A DNA stretch of 64,000 nucleotides, taken from the NCBI GenBank assembly GCA_035772405.1, contig JAYKKM010000081.1, forward strand, positions 186,001-250,000. Reading direction: 5' to 3'. The notes below the pieces were generated by a model, which was given only the letters and a program-made list of their open reading frames with translations, was not told the origin of the DNA and ran no database searches. A program made the translations under genes and the position numbers. Below are positions 18,048-33,000 of the stretch, in pieces. The DNA comes from Chrysogorgia sp. JL179-B06. Lineage: Eukaryota; Cnidaria; Anthozoa; Scleralcyonacea; Chrysogorgiidae. Each line of letters starts with the position of its first letter. The stretch's first letter is position 1.

Positions 18048-21000
18048 TCAGTTCATTAGAACCTCCAGTTGAACGAGACGTGCACTCGTGTCTCCGGGCA
18101 TGCGGTAGGGAAGAAGACCAGCAAACGTGATGAGTGCTCGCGCTTGCTGCCGGAGATTTCGACGAAACTACACGGAGACATGAAAATAGAAATAATACGA
18201 TTAATAGGAAAGAAATTAAACAAGACGCCCGCTAGGCGTTAACTTGGGCCACTTAATCACTGGACAAATTAGGGAGATATGGCGTGGATTTGGGCGGGGG
18301 GTATGGGTATGCATTGGCGAAAGCTTACCTCGGCTTTGCAGCCTGCAGCCCGAGGAATGAGGAAGAAAAATCAGGCGTCTACACGCAGGCTACCCCCCCC
18401 CCCCCCCAATGCAACCTCGTACCCAGGGTTTTCAACCCGCCCGAGACGAAATTTAATGTAAAGTGTAAACACTAAACACGGGCAATGCTATTTTTTCTAA
18501 TATCTGTTCGATTGAAGGTCTTCGTGTGTCAAAATTTATATAAAAACAACGGAAAGGTATACGAAACATATCTGTTACGAAATTACATCGGTTTAACGAA
18601 CATAAAAGCATTAAATCATCGGGTAAACAACGAATAGATCTTGAAGCCATGTCCTTTGATTTTAGAGGCGAGTCTCGCTTTAATCGCTAATACGCATTTT
18701 CTTATATAACATCTGATCTTCACATTTTAAGTAGACGAAACCTACAGCGTTCGATTCGCCAGATTCAAGTGATCATTTCGATATAGAATTAATGTAAATC
18801 GGATAAAAACACAACATTTCATGATTAATATTACGGAGTTTCACGGGATAAATGTCAACACAGCATAATAATATTTCCCTGTCCTTCGGCTGTCCATTCT
18901 GTCTTCATGATTGATCTCTCATCTGTGTTTCTTTCATCTTCACGTTTTAAGTAGACGAAACCTACAGCGTTCGATTCGCCAAATTCAAGTGATCATTTCG
19001 ATATAGAATTGATTTAAATCAGACAAAAACACAACATTTCATAATGATAAATATTACGGAGTTTCGCGGGATAAATGTCAACACAGCATACTAATATTTC
19101 CCTGTCCTTCGGCTGTCCATTCTGTCTTCATGATTGATCTCTCATCTGTGTTTCTTTCACCTTGGAGAGAATCTTTGCAATGGTTTGCAGGTTTACAGGT
19201 CTCGGTAAACTTTCCAACTGCGATTCATTGTCAATAAAACGAAAGTCCGAAATCGCTTTGCCTTGCAACGACTATCTCTGTTATGTTGACGTTTGACGTT
19301 TCGTCCACGGTTCTCTCTTTAATCTCTCATCTGTGTTTCTCTCAGTCATCCAGTTATCTTGGAGAGAATCTTTGCATTAATTTGCGGGTTTACAGGTCTC
19401 GTAAATGCTTTTCAGACTGCGATTCATTGACAACAAAACTGGCCGAAATCGCTTTAATTCGCTATTTATACGCCCACGCAATAATTACATTCTCTCGACG
19501 AACACAGAAATCAAGCTGGATTTAAGACTTGTGCTCACCACAAGTGGCCCAAGTAATTATTGGAGTATAGTAAACCAGAAACATGTGATCCCAAGGCGGG
19601 AATCGAACACGCAACCTTCATGATCTCCGGTTAGACGCTCTAACCATTGAGCTACCAGAACTCCGATGGCAGAGCGAAGGCTACGTTGCGTACTAGTTCA
19701 TACGTTTCACAGTTTAGTATACGTTTAACAGTTCCCCTTGAAAAGAAACAAACATTTTACCGTTTGAAGTCCTCCCTCATCACGATTTGAGGCCGGAGCT
19801 TGGTAGTCGGGTCTACAAAACAACAAAATATGTATTTTTTGAAAAATCATAAAGACATTCTCGTTTACTCTAATAAGGACTTTAACCAACATTACTAACT
19901 CTGTAGTGAAATAGACTAATGATGTGCTAATGCGGGTTAAGTATATATTCAATATAAAGGAAAAAACGTTTACAAAAGAACTACAATTAAAACCATTTGC
20001 AAGATGGCTTTGTTTATTAGATTTATAACTCTTTTGGGTGGATTCGACTGAAAAGGACATCAAAGTAAGAAAGGCGAAGGCATGGAGGGCGCTCAATGAT
20101 ATGAAGACAATCTGGGGTTCGGATATGTCTCGCGATGTGAAGATTTCATTCTTCATAATAATAATAATAATTACAGTTCTTAATATACGCATTTAGCTAC
20201 GCCTCAATGCGTTTACAATGATTTGATAAATCTAAAAACTAGTATGTAGCTTACTTACAATCATAATATAATACAATATACAGGATAAAAATCTACATAA
20301 GTATAAAATAATTATAGAATGTATAAATGAGGATAAGAATTAAGTACATAAGTATAGAATAGCTATAAAAAAGCATCATTAAAAAGGTAGGTCTTAATCA
20401 TAGATTTAAATGAGTTTATACAACTAGTACTTCTTATACTTTCTGGAAGGCTATTCCATAGTTTAGGCACAGCTATAGAGAATGCCCTGTCACCATATGT
20501 AGTGGTGTACGATTTAGGGACAACTAGTAGACTTTGTGTACTAGAACGTAAAGAACGACTAGGAACATAAGGTTCTAACAGATTAATTAGATATGATGGA
20601 GCGCAACCGTTAAGAATCTTGAAAGCAGTCAGTAAAACTTTAAATATTATTCTATGTTTTACAGGGAGCCAATGTAGGTTACGTAGGGTAGGAGTTATAT
20701 GGTCCCTAATCTTTGATTTAATCACTAATCTAGCTGCTGAGTTCTGTAGGCGTTGTAATTTACCTATCTCTTTCTCTGGTAGTCCATACAATAAGCTATT
20801 GCAATAATCTAATTTTGATGTTATGAAGGCATGGACTAGACGTTCTGTACTAGACTGATCGAGATATTTTCTAACTCTTCCAATATTTCTGAGAGCTAGT
20901 GAAGCAGAGCGACAAATACCATTAACATGGCTAGACATAGTGAGATGTTTGTCGAAGATTACTCCGAGATTTCGTGCTTCCTTACTGATAGGTATTAAAC

Positions 21001-24000
21001 ACTGACTTATATTAATGCCAGCTATAGAAGTATTTGATGAGAACCTAGAATAGAAATGTACAATTTCGGTTTTGGTAGGGTTACAGCTAAGTTTGTTGTC
21101 TAGGAAAAAGGCCTGAATGTCAACGATACATTGTTCAAGATTAACTATAGCAGAATGTCTGTTATCTGGATTCACTGTGATGTAAAGTTGTGAGTCATCA
21201 GCGTATATCATGCAATCGAGGCAATGCGATATAATGACATCTTCAAGAGGGGCAAAATAGAGGATAAACAGCAGCGGGCCGAGGACTGATCCTTGAGCGA
21301 CACCAGAAAATAGAGGGAAGGGTTTTGATTCAGTAGGTCCAATCACGACTTTCTGGGAGCGACCTCGAACATAAGACTCGTACCATTTAAGAACTGTACC
21401 AGTGAAGCCGAACTGCGTACGTAGTCTGCTGATGAGAATGTCATGGTCAATAGTATCAAATGCCGCAGAAAGGTCCAATAAGACAAGAATGACCTCTTTT
21501 TTCTCATCAATGGCTCTAAGAATATCATTATAAACTCGAACAAGGGCAGTCTCTGTACTATGAAACTTCTGGTAAGCTGCTTGTAACTTCGGATAAAGTC
21601 CGTTCGTTATCAGATGGTGGCTTGATTGGTAGGCAGCTGTTCTTTCCAAAATTTTCGATACAAATGTAAGATTTGTGATTGGACGGAAATTAGAAAAGAC
21701 TTCTTTGTCCAGTGAATTATTCTTAATTTTCGGAAGCAATCGTCCTTCTTTGAAAGTATCGGGAAAGACACCATTCTGTAATGATGAATTTATTAACGAT
21801 GTTATTATGGGTACCAGTTCTTCCAAACAGGATTTCAATGTTCGAGTAGGAATAGGGTCAGAGGAGCACGACTTAGAAGGTGATCTTTCAATCATTTCTC
21901 GTATTGTTTTAGTTGTAACTTCGTTAAATTCAGCAAACGAACAGATATTGGGCGATATAGTAGCCTTAGAAGGACTTGGAGCTTGACAGATAGGCATATT
22001 TTGTCTCAAATTTGCAATTTTATCTGTGAAGTGCGTACTAAACTTCTCAGTTAGTTCTTGAACTGATGTATGGGAAGGAAGGAGAGGGACTTGTTTAACC
22101 TTAAACATTCCATCAATAAGGCGAAAAAGTTGACACTGGTCAGCATTCTCGATTTTAGATTTATAATATCGAGTCTTGCATTGATCGAGTAGTGCAGTAT
22201 ATTGCCGACATTGGTCACGGTAAATTTGTTTGTGTATCTCCAAACCTGTAGCTCTGTAGATACGTTCACACCGTCGTTTTTCGCGCTTTAAATCACGTAA
22301 CTCAGAAGTAAACCAAGGTGCGTGTGGGCGAAGTGTAATAGATCGAGATATCTCTGGTGCATGTTTGTCAATCGTCTTTCGTAGTACTGAATTGTAGAGA
22401 TCAGCAAGTTTGTTTGGATCTAAGTCGCTGTGTTCTCCTAGCAGAGGTGAGTTTGTTATGTCAGCTTTAAAGGCATCCATGTCTATGTCCTTAAGGCGGC
22501 GTTGTTTATACTGTGACTTTGAGGCAGTAGGCTTAGCTAACGCCACAGAACATAGCACAACATAGTGATCAGACGGAAGATCAGTTATAGTTGAAAACGA
22601 TGACAATATGGAGTCTTCCTGCCGATCGATAATTAAGTCTAGAGTATGTCCGCTGCGGTGAGTGGGGGCAGTTACGTGTTGTTTTAGACCTGCAGATTCT
22701 AATAGGTCCTTAAAGGCATTAGCAGAAGCATCCGCTTGTTTATCCATATGGTAGTTGAAATCTCCATTTATAAGGAGATAGCCAGGAGCGAGTATGAGTG
22801 TTTCAAGGAGAGTTGAGAAGTCATTGAGGAAAGTAGTTTTCTTCGAACGAGGTGGTCTATAAATAGTAACCAATCTAATCATCGATGTACCATAGCTGAT
22901 ATCTAAATCTAAATATTCCATAGATGTAAACGGAATACAGTTCTTTCTCTGTATCGTAAAGCCTTTGCGTAAGAGAACACCTACTCCTCCACCTGTTCTA
23001 TTAAGTCTAGGCACATTGTGAAATTCAAAGTCCTTTAAAGTATTCAAGATTTCCGCGATAGTATTATTATGATCGGAGTTACCAGTAAGCCAAGTTTCTG
23101 TAATTGTTAAGACATCTAGGTGTTTAGATATGATCAAATCGCATATAGATCCCGACTTCTTATTCATTGCATGGGCATTCCAAGTACCAAATTTAATATT
23201 AGATCGTGGCTTTGAGGCGATACATTTGACAGGAATAAGATTCTGAATATTTCTGTGTTCAGTCAGGCGTCCTGCATGATGTTTATAAGCCATATTATGT
23301 CTTCTTGATTTTTGTGTAGAGACTATCACCGGAATTGGTCTCGGTCTCGATAGGATAAAGCTAGAATGGAGTTTATAGTTGTGATAAATATCATTAGCTT
23401 TGAGGTTTGATAACAATTCCGGTGACAGAAAAGCGTTTGGTCTTAGATTCAAAAATTCAATTCTTGAATATTTAATTATCGCAATAGACTTGGTATTACA
23501 CAATGAAGGTTTATCAGCTTGAATACAGTTTTCCTTACTCACTGGTCCAGGATTCCGTTGTACATCCATGTATATAGTAATATCTATCCAGGATAACTTT
23601 CCAGGCGAAGCTAGAGATATAAGACCATGTTTTGTAGTCTTAAACACTGGAGACGTAATATTCTTGTCAGACTGAGCGTTGATACGGTTGAATTGAATCG
23701 TCAGGGTTACATAATAAATCCTGCCAAAATCACTTCGAGAAAGCCAGGATTGCAGGTTTCCTTTAAAACACGACGGCTTGTCTAGTCCAAAATGAATTTT
23801 GGAGTTGGTATATGGTTCAAAGATAGATATAAGAGCTAAAATCCGTACAAAGGTACGGACCCAACTCTCACCGTGAACCACCATTGTTCACTATGTTCAC
23901 TATAGCCACCGTCGAGTCCGTCCTTCTCTATGGCTGTGAATCCTGGACTCTGACACCTACGTTACAGAAGACAATAAATGGGTGCTATACCCGCATGTTG

Positions 24001-27000
24001 CGGGTAGTGCTCAACGTATCCTGGTGGGATCATGTAACTAACGTCGTCCTTTATGGTAAGCTCCCACAGGTCGGTGACAAGATTGCAGTACGTAGGATGC
24101 AGCTAGCCAGACATTGCCACAGACACCCGGAACTGCCTTCCCATCACACAATGTTATGGGAACCGACTCATGGGAGAAGAGGAAGAGGGCAGCCAAAGCT
24201 GAACTATGTGGATGTCCTGAAGAAAGATGCCGGGGTGGAGACGACCGGTGAGCTCGGAAGCTTGATGAAGGATCGGAAAGTGTGGGGACGCCATGCTCAT
24301 ACCCGGCTGAGGCCGCCTTAATAGTATAACTCTTTTAGGTGAATGGAATACCCCAACAAGCTAGAAGCCCAAGTTCCGAGGGCCTGCGTTTTAAGGTCGT
24401 TATCCGAGAAGACCTGAAAGTCTTACCATTTGCTGATATTATTGCACTTTCTCAGTCAATTATTTTTTTAAGACCCTGAGTGGTGGTCCGACCCAGGATT
24501 TGTTTAACCTGCGGTGTCTCCCAGCTCATAGACATGTGTGGTAACTACTAGACCACAACAAATGATCAAATGGCTTACCTCTTATCGCGATATTTACTGT
24601 GCAAAATAGTCATGGTAGCAATCAAGACGTCGGGAAGGCATCGTCGAATCTAGACAATTGAGAATTTCGTTACATGGCGCATTGATTTACAAGAAATCAC
24701 CAATTCATTACTACATCACAGCATTATAACAGGGACCGCGGAGCAATTTTTGGGTTGGCGGGGAAATGTCTTGTTTAAGCGTCATTTGCTGGGCTTTATA
24801 TTGTTTATTTAAAAAATGCATTTTCCATACTTATCTATCGCTATTTTTCTTTACAAACACTTTCATGGAAAGTGCGAGACTACTAATGCATAGGAGGAAA
24901 CCAATAAATGCATACAAACAGCAGCGTACTAAGGCAAACCGAACGAGGCAAACTGCAAGCAAACAACAGGAATTTTTATAGATTATAATAAGAGCTATAT
25001 AAAAATCGCTATATAAAAATTATATATGTTTGGAAAATTATTGGGGGAGGGGGGGGGGGGGGGGGGGGGGCTAAAGCCCCCCAGCCCCCCTTGCTCCGCA
25101 GTCCCTGTATAAGTATTACCATAAGTATTAACTCACCTCATCCGTGTATTGTCGAAAGGCAGACACCTTCTGTTCAACTGCTTGCCCGCTCAAAGGTACA
25201 AGTTGAAGTTTTCTTATAACCTAAATACATATAAATGACTTAGCTCGAGGCGTGTTCTTTTGGCATCTATTCCATAGAAAGTTCTATATTTGGGTTTCTT
25301 ACCTCAAAAGCATCATCCATTTCATTCAAATGATACAAGTCAAAGAACTGTATAAGGTCACACAACAAGTAAAACGTATTACAACGACTGCGAGATGCGG
25401 TATTTCCCAAAGTTTTGTATCTGAAGAAAACAATAGGACCATTTATATAGGAGAATATTAGCCGCGGCTAAAATAAGTCACGAACGGTTCGTATAAACCG
25501 AAAACTGAGCAGTTAAAGAGGATGTTTAGATATTCTGCAGTTCAAATTTCATTTCCCTTAGCGTACCTTAGCGTACCTTAGCCTACCTTAGCCTACCTTA
25601 GCGTACCTTAGCGTACTTTAGCGTACCTTAGCCTACCTTCGCCTACCTTCGCCTACCTTATAGCGTACCTTATAGCGTACCTTATAGCGTACCTTCGCGT
25701 ACCTTATAGCGTACCTTCGCGTACCTTCGCGTACCTTCGCGTACCTTCGCGTACCTTCGCGTACCTTCGCGTACCTTCGCCTACCTGAGTCTACCTTAGC
25801 CTACCTTGGGATAATTCTGTAATTTGTATATATATATATATAGAGCCGACTGGTCTTTATACATATACAAAAACCTTGCATGGCTATAGGCAGTCAAATC
25901 GGCGTGGGTCAAGAAATATATTTCATTATATACTCTCGTGAAATTTGTATTCAAAAACACCATACCTTTCTGCAACTGCAAAAGCTAAGGTCTTTAATCT
26001 GTCTCTGTTCGTGTGAGACGACGGAGCTGTTGAAACCACCTGAAAAGAATAAGATCGATATCAATTATCACTTATAAAGCCATGATCAAATGATGAAAGT
26101 CGATGAGAGTAGGTGCAGGACAATAGCAAGTTTGTACGAGAGTTGTTTCAACTCTTCTTGCTCCAAATCAAAGGAGATGAGAGTCGATGCGAACTGGTAG
26201 ACAAAATGTTCCCGGTCAAACCAGAACAAGAATCAGTTCAGCTTTTGGACACTCCAAAAACCTGATTGGCACGGACAAGGCGAAAAGCAATGACTCAATA
26301 GGACCTTCCCATTTTCAAGAACTACTCTAACCATAACCCTAACCTTGATCCTAACCTTAAACCTAACCCTAACCGTATCTAACCACAACCCAACCAAAAA
26401 TAAAAGGGATGACCCTTTTAGCCAGTTATAATGATAAGTAATATCATGGCTACCTCGAAATCCTTTGTTTCACGAGGGACGAGTAATCTCTAAATAACCT
26501 GATCAATCACCTGCATAAAACATTAGGTACGATTAGTAACTAATCATACCTAATGTTTATGCAAAAGACCTGTTTTATTTTACTCAAACTGCACTGCCAA
26601 ACACGCTATACTCATCCAGCTTATATATCTGCTGAACTACTCTAAAACATTTCAATAGAATAACTAACGAAGACGTGAAGTGAACCATTACTTCATTGTC
26701 GAATTCCCAATACCATTAATAGCAACTCACAAAGTTTTATTCCATTTCAACTTGTTGAATTTCCTATTGTCTCGGTAGCCATAATATTACAAAGTGATAG
26801 CATGGCATTACGGTTGATTAGTGATTAAATGTCCCTCAAGCCTCGGGAGGTCACTAAACCTCCCTCGACTTTCGGGTACATTTAATCACTAATCAACCTC
26901 AATGCCATGCTATTATTTATAATTACAACTCGTAAGAGTCCCACATCCCGACGACTCTCATCCACGTTTGATTAGTGCCTAGAAAATTAATCATTATTGA

Positions 27001-30000
27001 CCAGACACTTCAGACGCTGCAGGCAAACTGACCTGGCTTAGGAGTTTATTGAGGATTTCGAGCGTTTTCTCATGGTCCTGGAAAAATAAAACTTTGCAGT
27101 AGAAAAGAAGAAAAACAGAAGCAAAGACGACATATGCAAAGACGACAGTGCTACAACTCTAAACTATGATTGGCCTAACTGTTTTTGTTTTCAGTATTTT
27201 ATTATAGTTCTAAAAGTTCCCTTTGTATTATAACAGTTAACAACAGATTGAACGACTCTCGTAAAAAATTGAACGACAATGTAAAAATGCGGAAAAAATT
27301 TCCCGCAGAAAAATGCACGGCGACAAAAATGTCCCGCAGAAAAATGCACGGCGACAAAAACGTCCCGCAGAAAATGTACGGCGACAAAAAATTCCCGCAG
27401 AAAAATACGAGGCGGAAAAAATTTCCTGCAGAAAAATGCGGGGCGGCAAAAATTCCCGTTGAAAATGCGCGGCGACAAAAATGTCCCGCAGAAAAATGCA
27501 CGGCGACAAAAACGTCCCTCAGAAAATGTACGGCGACAAAAAATTCCGGAAAAATACGCGGCGGGAAAAAATTCACGCAAAAACATGCGTGGCGGCAAAC
27601 AATTCTAGCAGAAAAATGCAATACTCACCTTCGCTAAATCGTACAATTTTGCGGCTTCTTCAAACAAACCCTTCTGTTCCGTATCCTTGGCGACCACTTC
27701 GATAATGTCTTCTAATTCTCCCTGGAATTTGTCAATGCAGCCCAACTAGATCAAGAATCAAGTGTTAGAGTGATAAGCCGTGCAAAGATTCCCTGCCTTG
27801 CATAGACAACCTGGCTTATCGGCCAGTAGGGGATTGCATGCGTGATGGGGCCCTACGATGGGGAACTTGTGTACTCCAGTAGCCACGAAGGCCCATCAGG
27901 AACCCTGAAAATTCTGAACGAGTCTGGTTCCTACTGCCTTGTGGGTGTCCTTGTAAGGACAAAGTCTAGCGATGGTAGGCGAGAAAGGCGGGTGAGATAA
28001 CAACACCCGGTTAATCCTGCACTCTCTGACCTAGCACCACGTGTGTCCAATACACAGACCAGCACTTATCGCCAACCTTCACCATAGTCAATCGAGATAT
28101 GGTCTGGAAACTCGGCAAACTTCAAAGCGACTATAATGAGCTACGTTTTGATGTTGAACCATACCTTACACCGTACACATCCTTTGTTTTAGGTTTATTA
28201 ATATTTAAACAACACGGTTGAGCGATTAAACCCAAACGATTCTATTGGATGATTGCTTCATTACACTAAAATACAATAGGTTCAGTGACCAAGCACTGTG
28301 CACAAAATTGCATAAAGACGAACAAAAAGATAGAACAAAGACTTTAACTGAGTTTCCAGACCATATCTCGATTGACTATGCCTTCACACTGTATTCTAAT
28401 TCAATGGTTAAAGCTTCTCAGCGGCAACTAGTACTAAGGCTGCCAAATCAATTCACACCAGGAGCTCGGAATGTTCTGTACAACTTACCTTTCTGGTGCC
28501 ATCAGATTCCATGTGTCCCAAGAGCATATCAAACTAAATTGAAAAAATGCATGTTAGGAGAAATGAAGAATTCACTTTTCAATTTTCTAATTATCATTTT
28601 CCATTGTCGGGCAATATTTATTCGATTTCACTTCTGAAAACAGATTTGGAATTACCGAGTCTAAATACATAACATTCATGCCTATTATAGAGTATTACGC
28701 AAACGTGTATACCATTCGTAAAAACCTGCTTATGTACTTAGAAATTAAGTTTCACTACGATTTCGGACGTCAGTGAAACTCACCTCTTGTGTCTCCAGCA
28801 CAAGTTCACTGATACATTTGCTGAAGAGATTTTCACCATGCGGACTCCTCAAGTGTCTAAAATGAAATGAATGGGGAAATAGCAATGACAAACTTCATGT
28901 ATTTCAGAATCATTCTCAGGCTAAACATGTCGATTAATTTTCATGTTACCCTCATGAGGATGTTTATAAAATAGAATTGAAACACTGCACATCCTTACAG
29001 ATGATCATAAGTCGTGTTTGCAGTTGGCGAGGTAGCTCAACTGGTAGAGCAGTGGACCGGAATCCTGAAGGTGCAAGTTCAAATTTCGCTCAAGTCAACA
29101 ATTTTCCATCGACTCAGTAATGTAGGTTAAAGTGGCTATCTTACGTTTGGAGATTTTACATATCCGTAATATTTGGGTCTTCCTGAGCAAAATCATAATA
29201 TATATTGTCAGCCGAAAATTTCATGGACATGACTTGTGACACCCGATAACTTTAACAGCAAAAGTCCATGACCTTAAGTTGAGTTACAGAATAATATGAA
29301 ATACTTTTATAAATTTGGAATTGCGAAAATCCCGTAATATACATGCAGTTTATCGACATGTTTAAAGTGTCTATCTCACGTTGGGGGATTTTACATATTC
29401 ATGATATTTGGGTCTTCCTGAGCAAAATCATAATATATATTGTCAGCCGAAAATTTCATCTTAACTAAACTCCAAATTAAAGTACATTGGCATCAAAAAT
29501 TAAGTTTGTCTAATATGAAAGAACTCGTAAAATGATAGAGTAACACCTTTTCCGTATTTTACTTCGTTTTTAAAATATTTCAGTTTGTTTGATATGTAAA
29601 TGAGATGGTCTCTGACGTCAGGTGCTGGGTAGAGAATTTTCACTCATTAAAAAATGTCTTATATCTCAGTGATTGCTAAGTTTACAACGCCCAATATCAT
29701 GAGGAGTTATTATACGCACATTTTCAAGTAAATTTGTGGAACAAACTTGAAGATGTAACTAATATTTTAATGAGTGAAAATTCTCTACCCTGCACCTGAT
29801 GTCAGAGACCATCTCATTTACATATCAAACAAACTGAAATATTTCAAAAACGAAGTAAAATACGGAAAAGTTGTAAAAGGTGTTACTCTATCATTTTACG
29901 AGTTCTTTCATATTAGATAAACTTAATTTTTGTTGCCAATGTACTTTAAAGGTATTCTTTGAGCATGCATCCATTATTACCTTAGTAGGTAGAAATACTG

Positions 30001-33000
30001 CAAAGCCTCTCTGGGGTCTGTGATCTCAAACTTTCTCGTATAGGATTTGATAAGGCGAGCGAAATTCAGCCGACGAATTCCAGGATCGGACGAATCTTTA
30101 GTGACTGCAAAAAAAGGAGAGAAAACATATCGTAGTTTTAGCTGTGAATTACTACACATACCAGATGATTTGACCGTGAGGAATAAAGACTTATGAACGG
30201 GAACGTATTTGCCTGAGATATTCGTACAGACAGAGCGACAAAGGAGCGAGGTTTGTGCGATAAAACCGAAGGCAAATACTTTTCCAGTACAGACGGAGCA
30301 AACGAGGTTAATAATGTCTTTATTATATATGGCTTTTGGTTCATTTTCTTCGCTAAATTTTACGTTGTTTTCGTATTCAACTTCTTCAGATACTGCCGTT
30401 TACCTTACCTCTTTACTACTATGTTTCGCTTCATTTTACATCAGTTTGGCATTTATTTTCCGTGCTTTTAGATAAACGAAAACTTAAAGAAAAGCAATGA
30501 TGATGTTCCAGCACATTTTATTGCTTGGTGTTTTCAATGAAGATGCCTAGCTCTCTTTTATTTTCAATCAAATCAACTCAGAAATTTTCCCGCCAAAACT
30601 TACCAGACCTCTCAGGAACCAATCAGCGTGCGTTATTTAGCGTACAGAGTACAGACTTAACTCAGCCATATAACTAGAAATACGAATCCGCAATAATCCC
30701 CTCGCTCGCCTTTTCTACCACTTCCCCCCACCCCACCCCTAGAGTTTATTTTCCCATCCATGGTCCCCAGTGCCCAGACCGCGTCTGTCGATAACAAATC
30801 CCGAAAGGCCGGTTCGTCGTACGTAAATTTTGAAAGTTATCTCGGCCAATATTTACTCGATTTAAATTCTGAAAACAATTTTGGAATTTACAGAGTCTAT
30901 TTATATTACGAGAACGTGCATACCCTTTGTAAAAACGGTTTATGTACTTACAAATTAGTCGGCGATCAGGCACGATTCGTCGTATATTATTTTGAACGTT
31001 ATCTCGATCGATATTTAACCGTTTTCAATTCTGAAAACAGATTTGGAATCAGCTAGTCTAAATACATAACACACGTGTCTATTATATTATGAGAACATGC
31101 CGCTTCGCGTTGTCTTGCCCAAATATTGTCCGATTCAAACGATCACCCAAGACGACTTTTTACTTCCTTATAAGGAGATGACCTACCATTTTACATATAT
31201 ATACATAAAAACTTTAGGTGAGAAATGGATCCCTGCCACGGCGAGATTATCACGCTCGCTTGCGAGGGGATAATAGGTTTTATAGATACACCTTATTTGC
31301 ACATAAACACTCCATTACTTACGTAGTTGTGCTTGAACGATCTCGGGTAGGATAAGGAATTTGCGAAGGTACATGACAATGGCGAAATGAATAGCGTGAC
31401 TGCGGTAAGCATCAATGCGTGAGAGAAACTCAATGGCCTGTAAAATAATAACGAAAGAACATTGATTTGACGAGTTCCACACACGTAAAACGGCACAACT
31501 GTGAAAAATATTGTGCTGCACTCTGTACAAAGTCAGAACAGGATCAGTTTAGTTGGAGCTCGATCCACACAAATCTTTGTCAGCGTTTGCATGACACAGA
31601 TTCGAAAACGCATTCTTAGAGAACCACAGACTAGAAGCATGGATTAGATCAATTGCATAAAATAAAAGAAAACCTAGTACTCACAGTTTCAAATTGGGCA
31701 GACAGCATAAGAACTTGAAAATATAATACAGGGTTTGCAGCAGCATTGAAATACGCCTCACCTAAAACATAAAATTGCAGCTAGAAAAACTTTGCGAGCA
31801 TCCTATAAAAAATAACAAGGGACTATGCAGGCTATGAGTATCTCGATAAAGACACGCTATGTTGAGTCAAATGCTTTTTAAGGCTTCTTACAAGATAAAA
31901 AAGTGAAAACATAAATAGAAAATACAGCCTATCCAGGGTTTGGGGATTTTACATATTTGTGATCTTTAGGTTCTACCAAGAAGAAATGTAATATATCTTG
32001 TCGTTCGAAAATTTCATCTTCATGCTTTTCCCCCTGCTAAAGTTGATTTACTATTCACAGGAAATGATGTCAAAGCAGGGACACGCGAAGACATTGCACA
32101 CTAATTCAACAGTGAAATACAAAGAAAGTTTGGCTTTGAACTTTAAACACCTGTTTAGACAAAATTCGCTCAATTCCGTAACTTTCTTTGTATTTCAATT
32201 TTTTCAATTTTTTGTATACAATGTTTTTGCGTGTCCCTGCTTTGACGTCATTTCCTGTGAATAGTAAATCACTTTAGCAGGGGTAAAAGGTACGAAGATG
32301 AAATTTTCGCACGACAAGATATTTTACAATTCTTCTCAAGAGATTCCAAAGATCACAAATATGTAAAATCCCCAAACCCTGGATAGACACTTTAAAGGTG
32401 GTAGAATTATTATACAGAATGTTTAGCTGAATTATTTGGCAAATATTGGATCTTGCAGTAGATGACTGTTTAATATACTGTACCATATTCTTCCAGCAGC
32501 AGAACCTGTAGATGCTGCAGAGTTAAAGAATCGTGACTGTGCTCTCTTTTATCTGTGGCTGTAGTAATTTGGCACAACTGTGTAGTGACAAAAGAAGACA
32601 TGAATATAAATATTCCAACAGTATTCATGTTATTCTGCATGTAAACCCCGCTAAAAAGACCGTAACACAACCTAATTTCTGAAACAGACAAAAATCTGAT
32701 CCATCAATAAATAAATGCCTAATGGTTTCCGTGTTTGGATACTGTGATCCAAACACGGCGGAAGTTGCGAGACTGGAGAAAAGCGTAAAAAACACGAGCC
32801 GCTAGGCGAGTCGAGCAACTTCCCAAGTGTTTCGATCACAGTATCCAAACACGGAAAAACCATTAGGTATTTCTTTTATAAAATAATACAAGAGAACGAG
32901 CAGCAAAACGTATGGAAATTGGAGGGACATTTCCGTGTTTGGATGCTTGATGATCCAAACACGGGTATTGACCAATCAGAGCCTGCGTACTGCATACATG

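Larger units (their letters stand above)
20036..24321 (+). pseudogene. RTE-like LINE remnant interrupted by an L2-type LINE
   Basis: The left piece (about 20036-20155) translates to [20 protein letters not shown] then [20 protein letters not shown]. The right piece (about 23896-24321) continues [40 protein letters not shown] and [20 protein letters not shown] to a stop. Together they form a contiguous C-terminal segment of an RTE-like reverse transcriptase ORF. The 3.7 kb between them is an oppositely oriented LINE. The right piece remains open for about 140 codons, so the element is not very old. All lies in NUP93 intron 25. Confidence 0.8.

Noticed and set aside
19588..19668. Functional tRNA gene
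   Set aside because: The A and B boxes are good but the anticodon and acceptor stems do not pair; a SINE head is more likely.
26331..26400. True telomere or chromosome end
   Set aside because: The CCCTAA-like units are few, degenerate and inside an intron.
27185..27705. KFPAEKC-repeat proteins in several frames
   Set aside because: They follow from a ~30-bp minisatellite in NUP93 intron 20; all frames on both strands are open for the same reason.
27746..28783. Missing piece of NUP93 between exons 18 and 20
   Set aside because: A 45-bp exon encoding [15 protein letters not shown] with perfect splice sites was found at 28489-28533, completing the frame.
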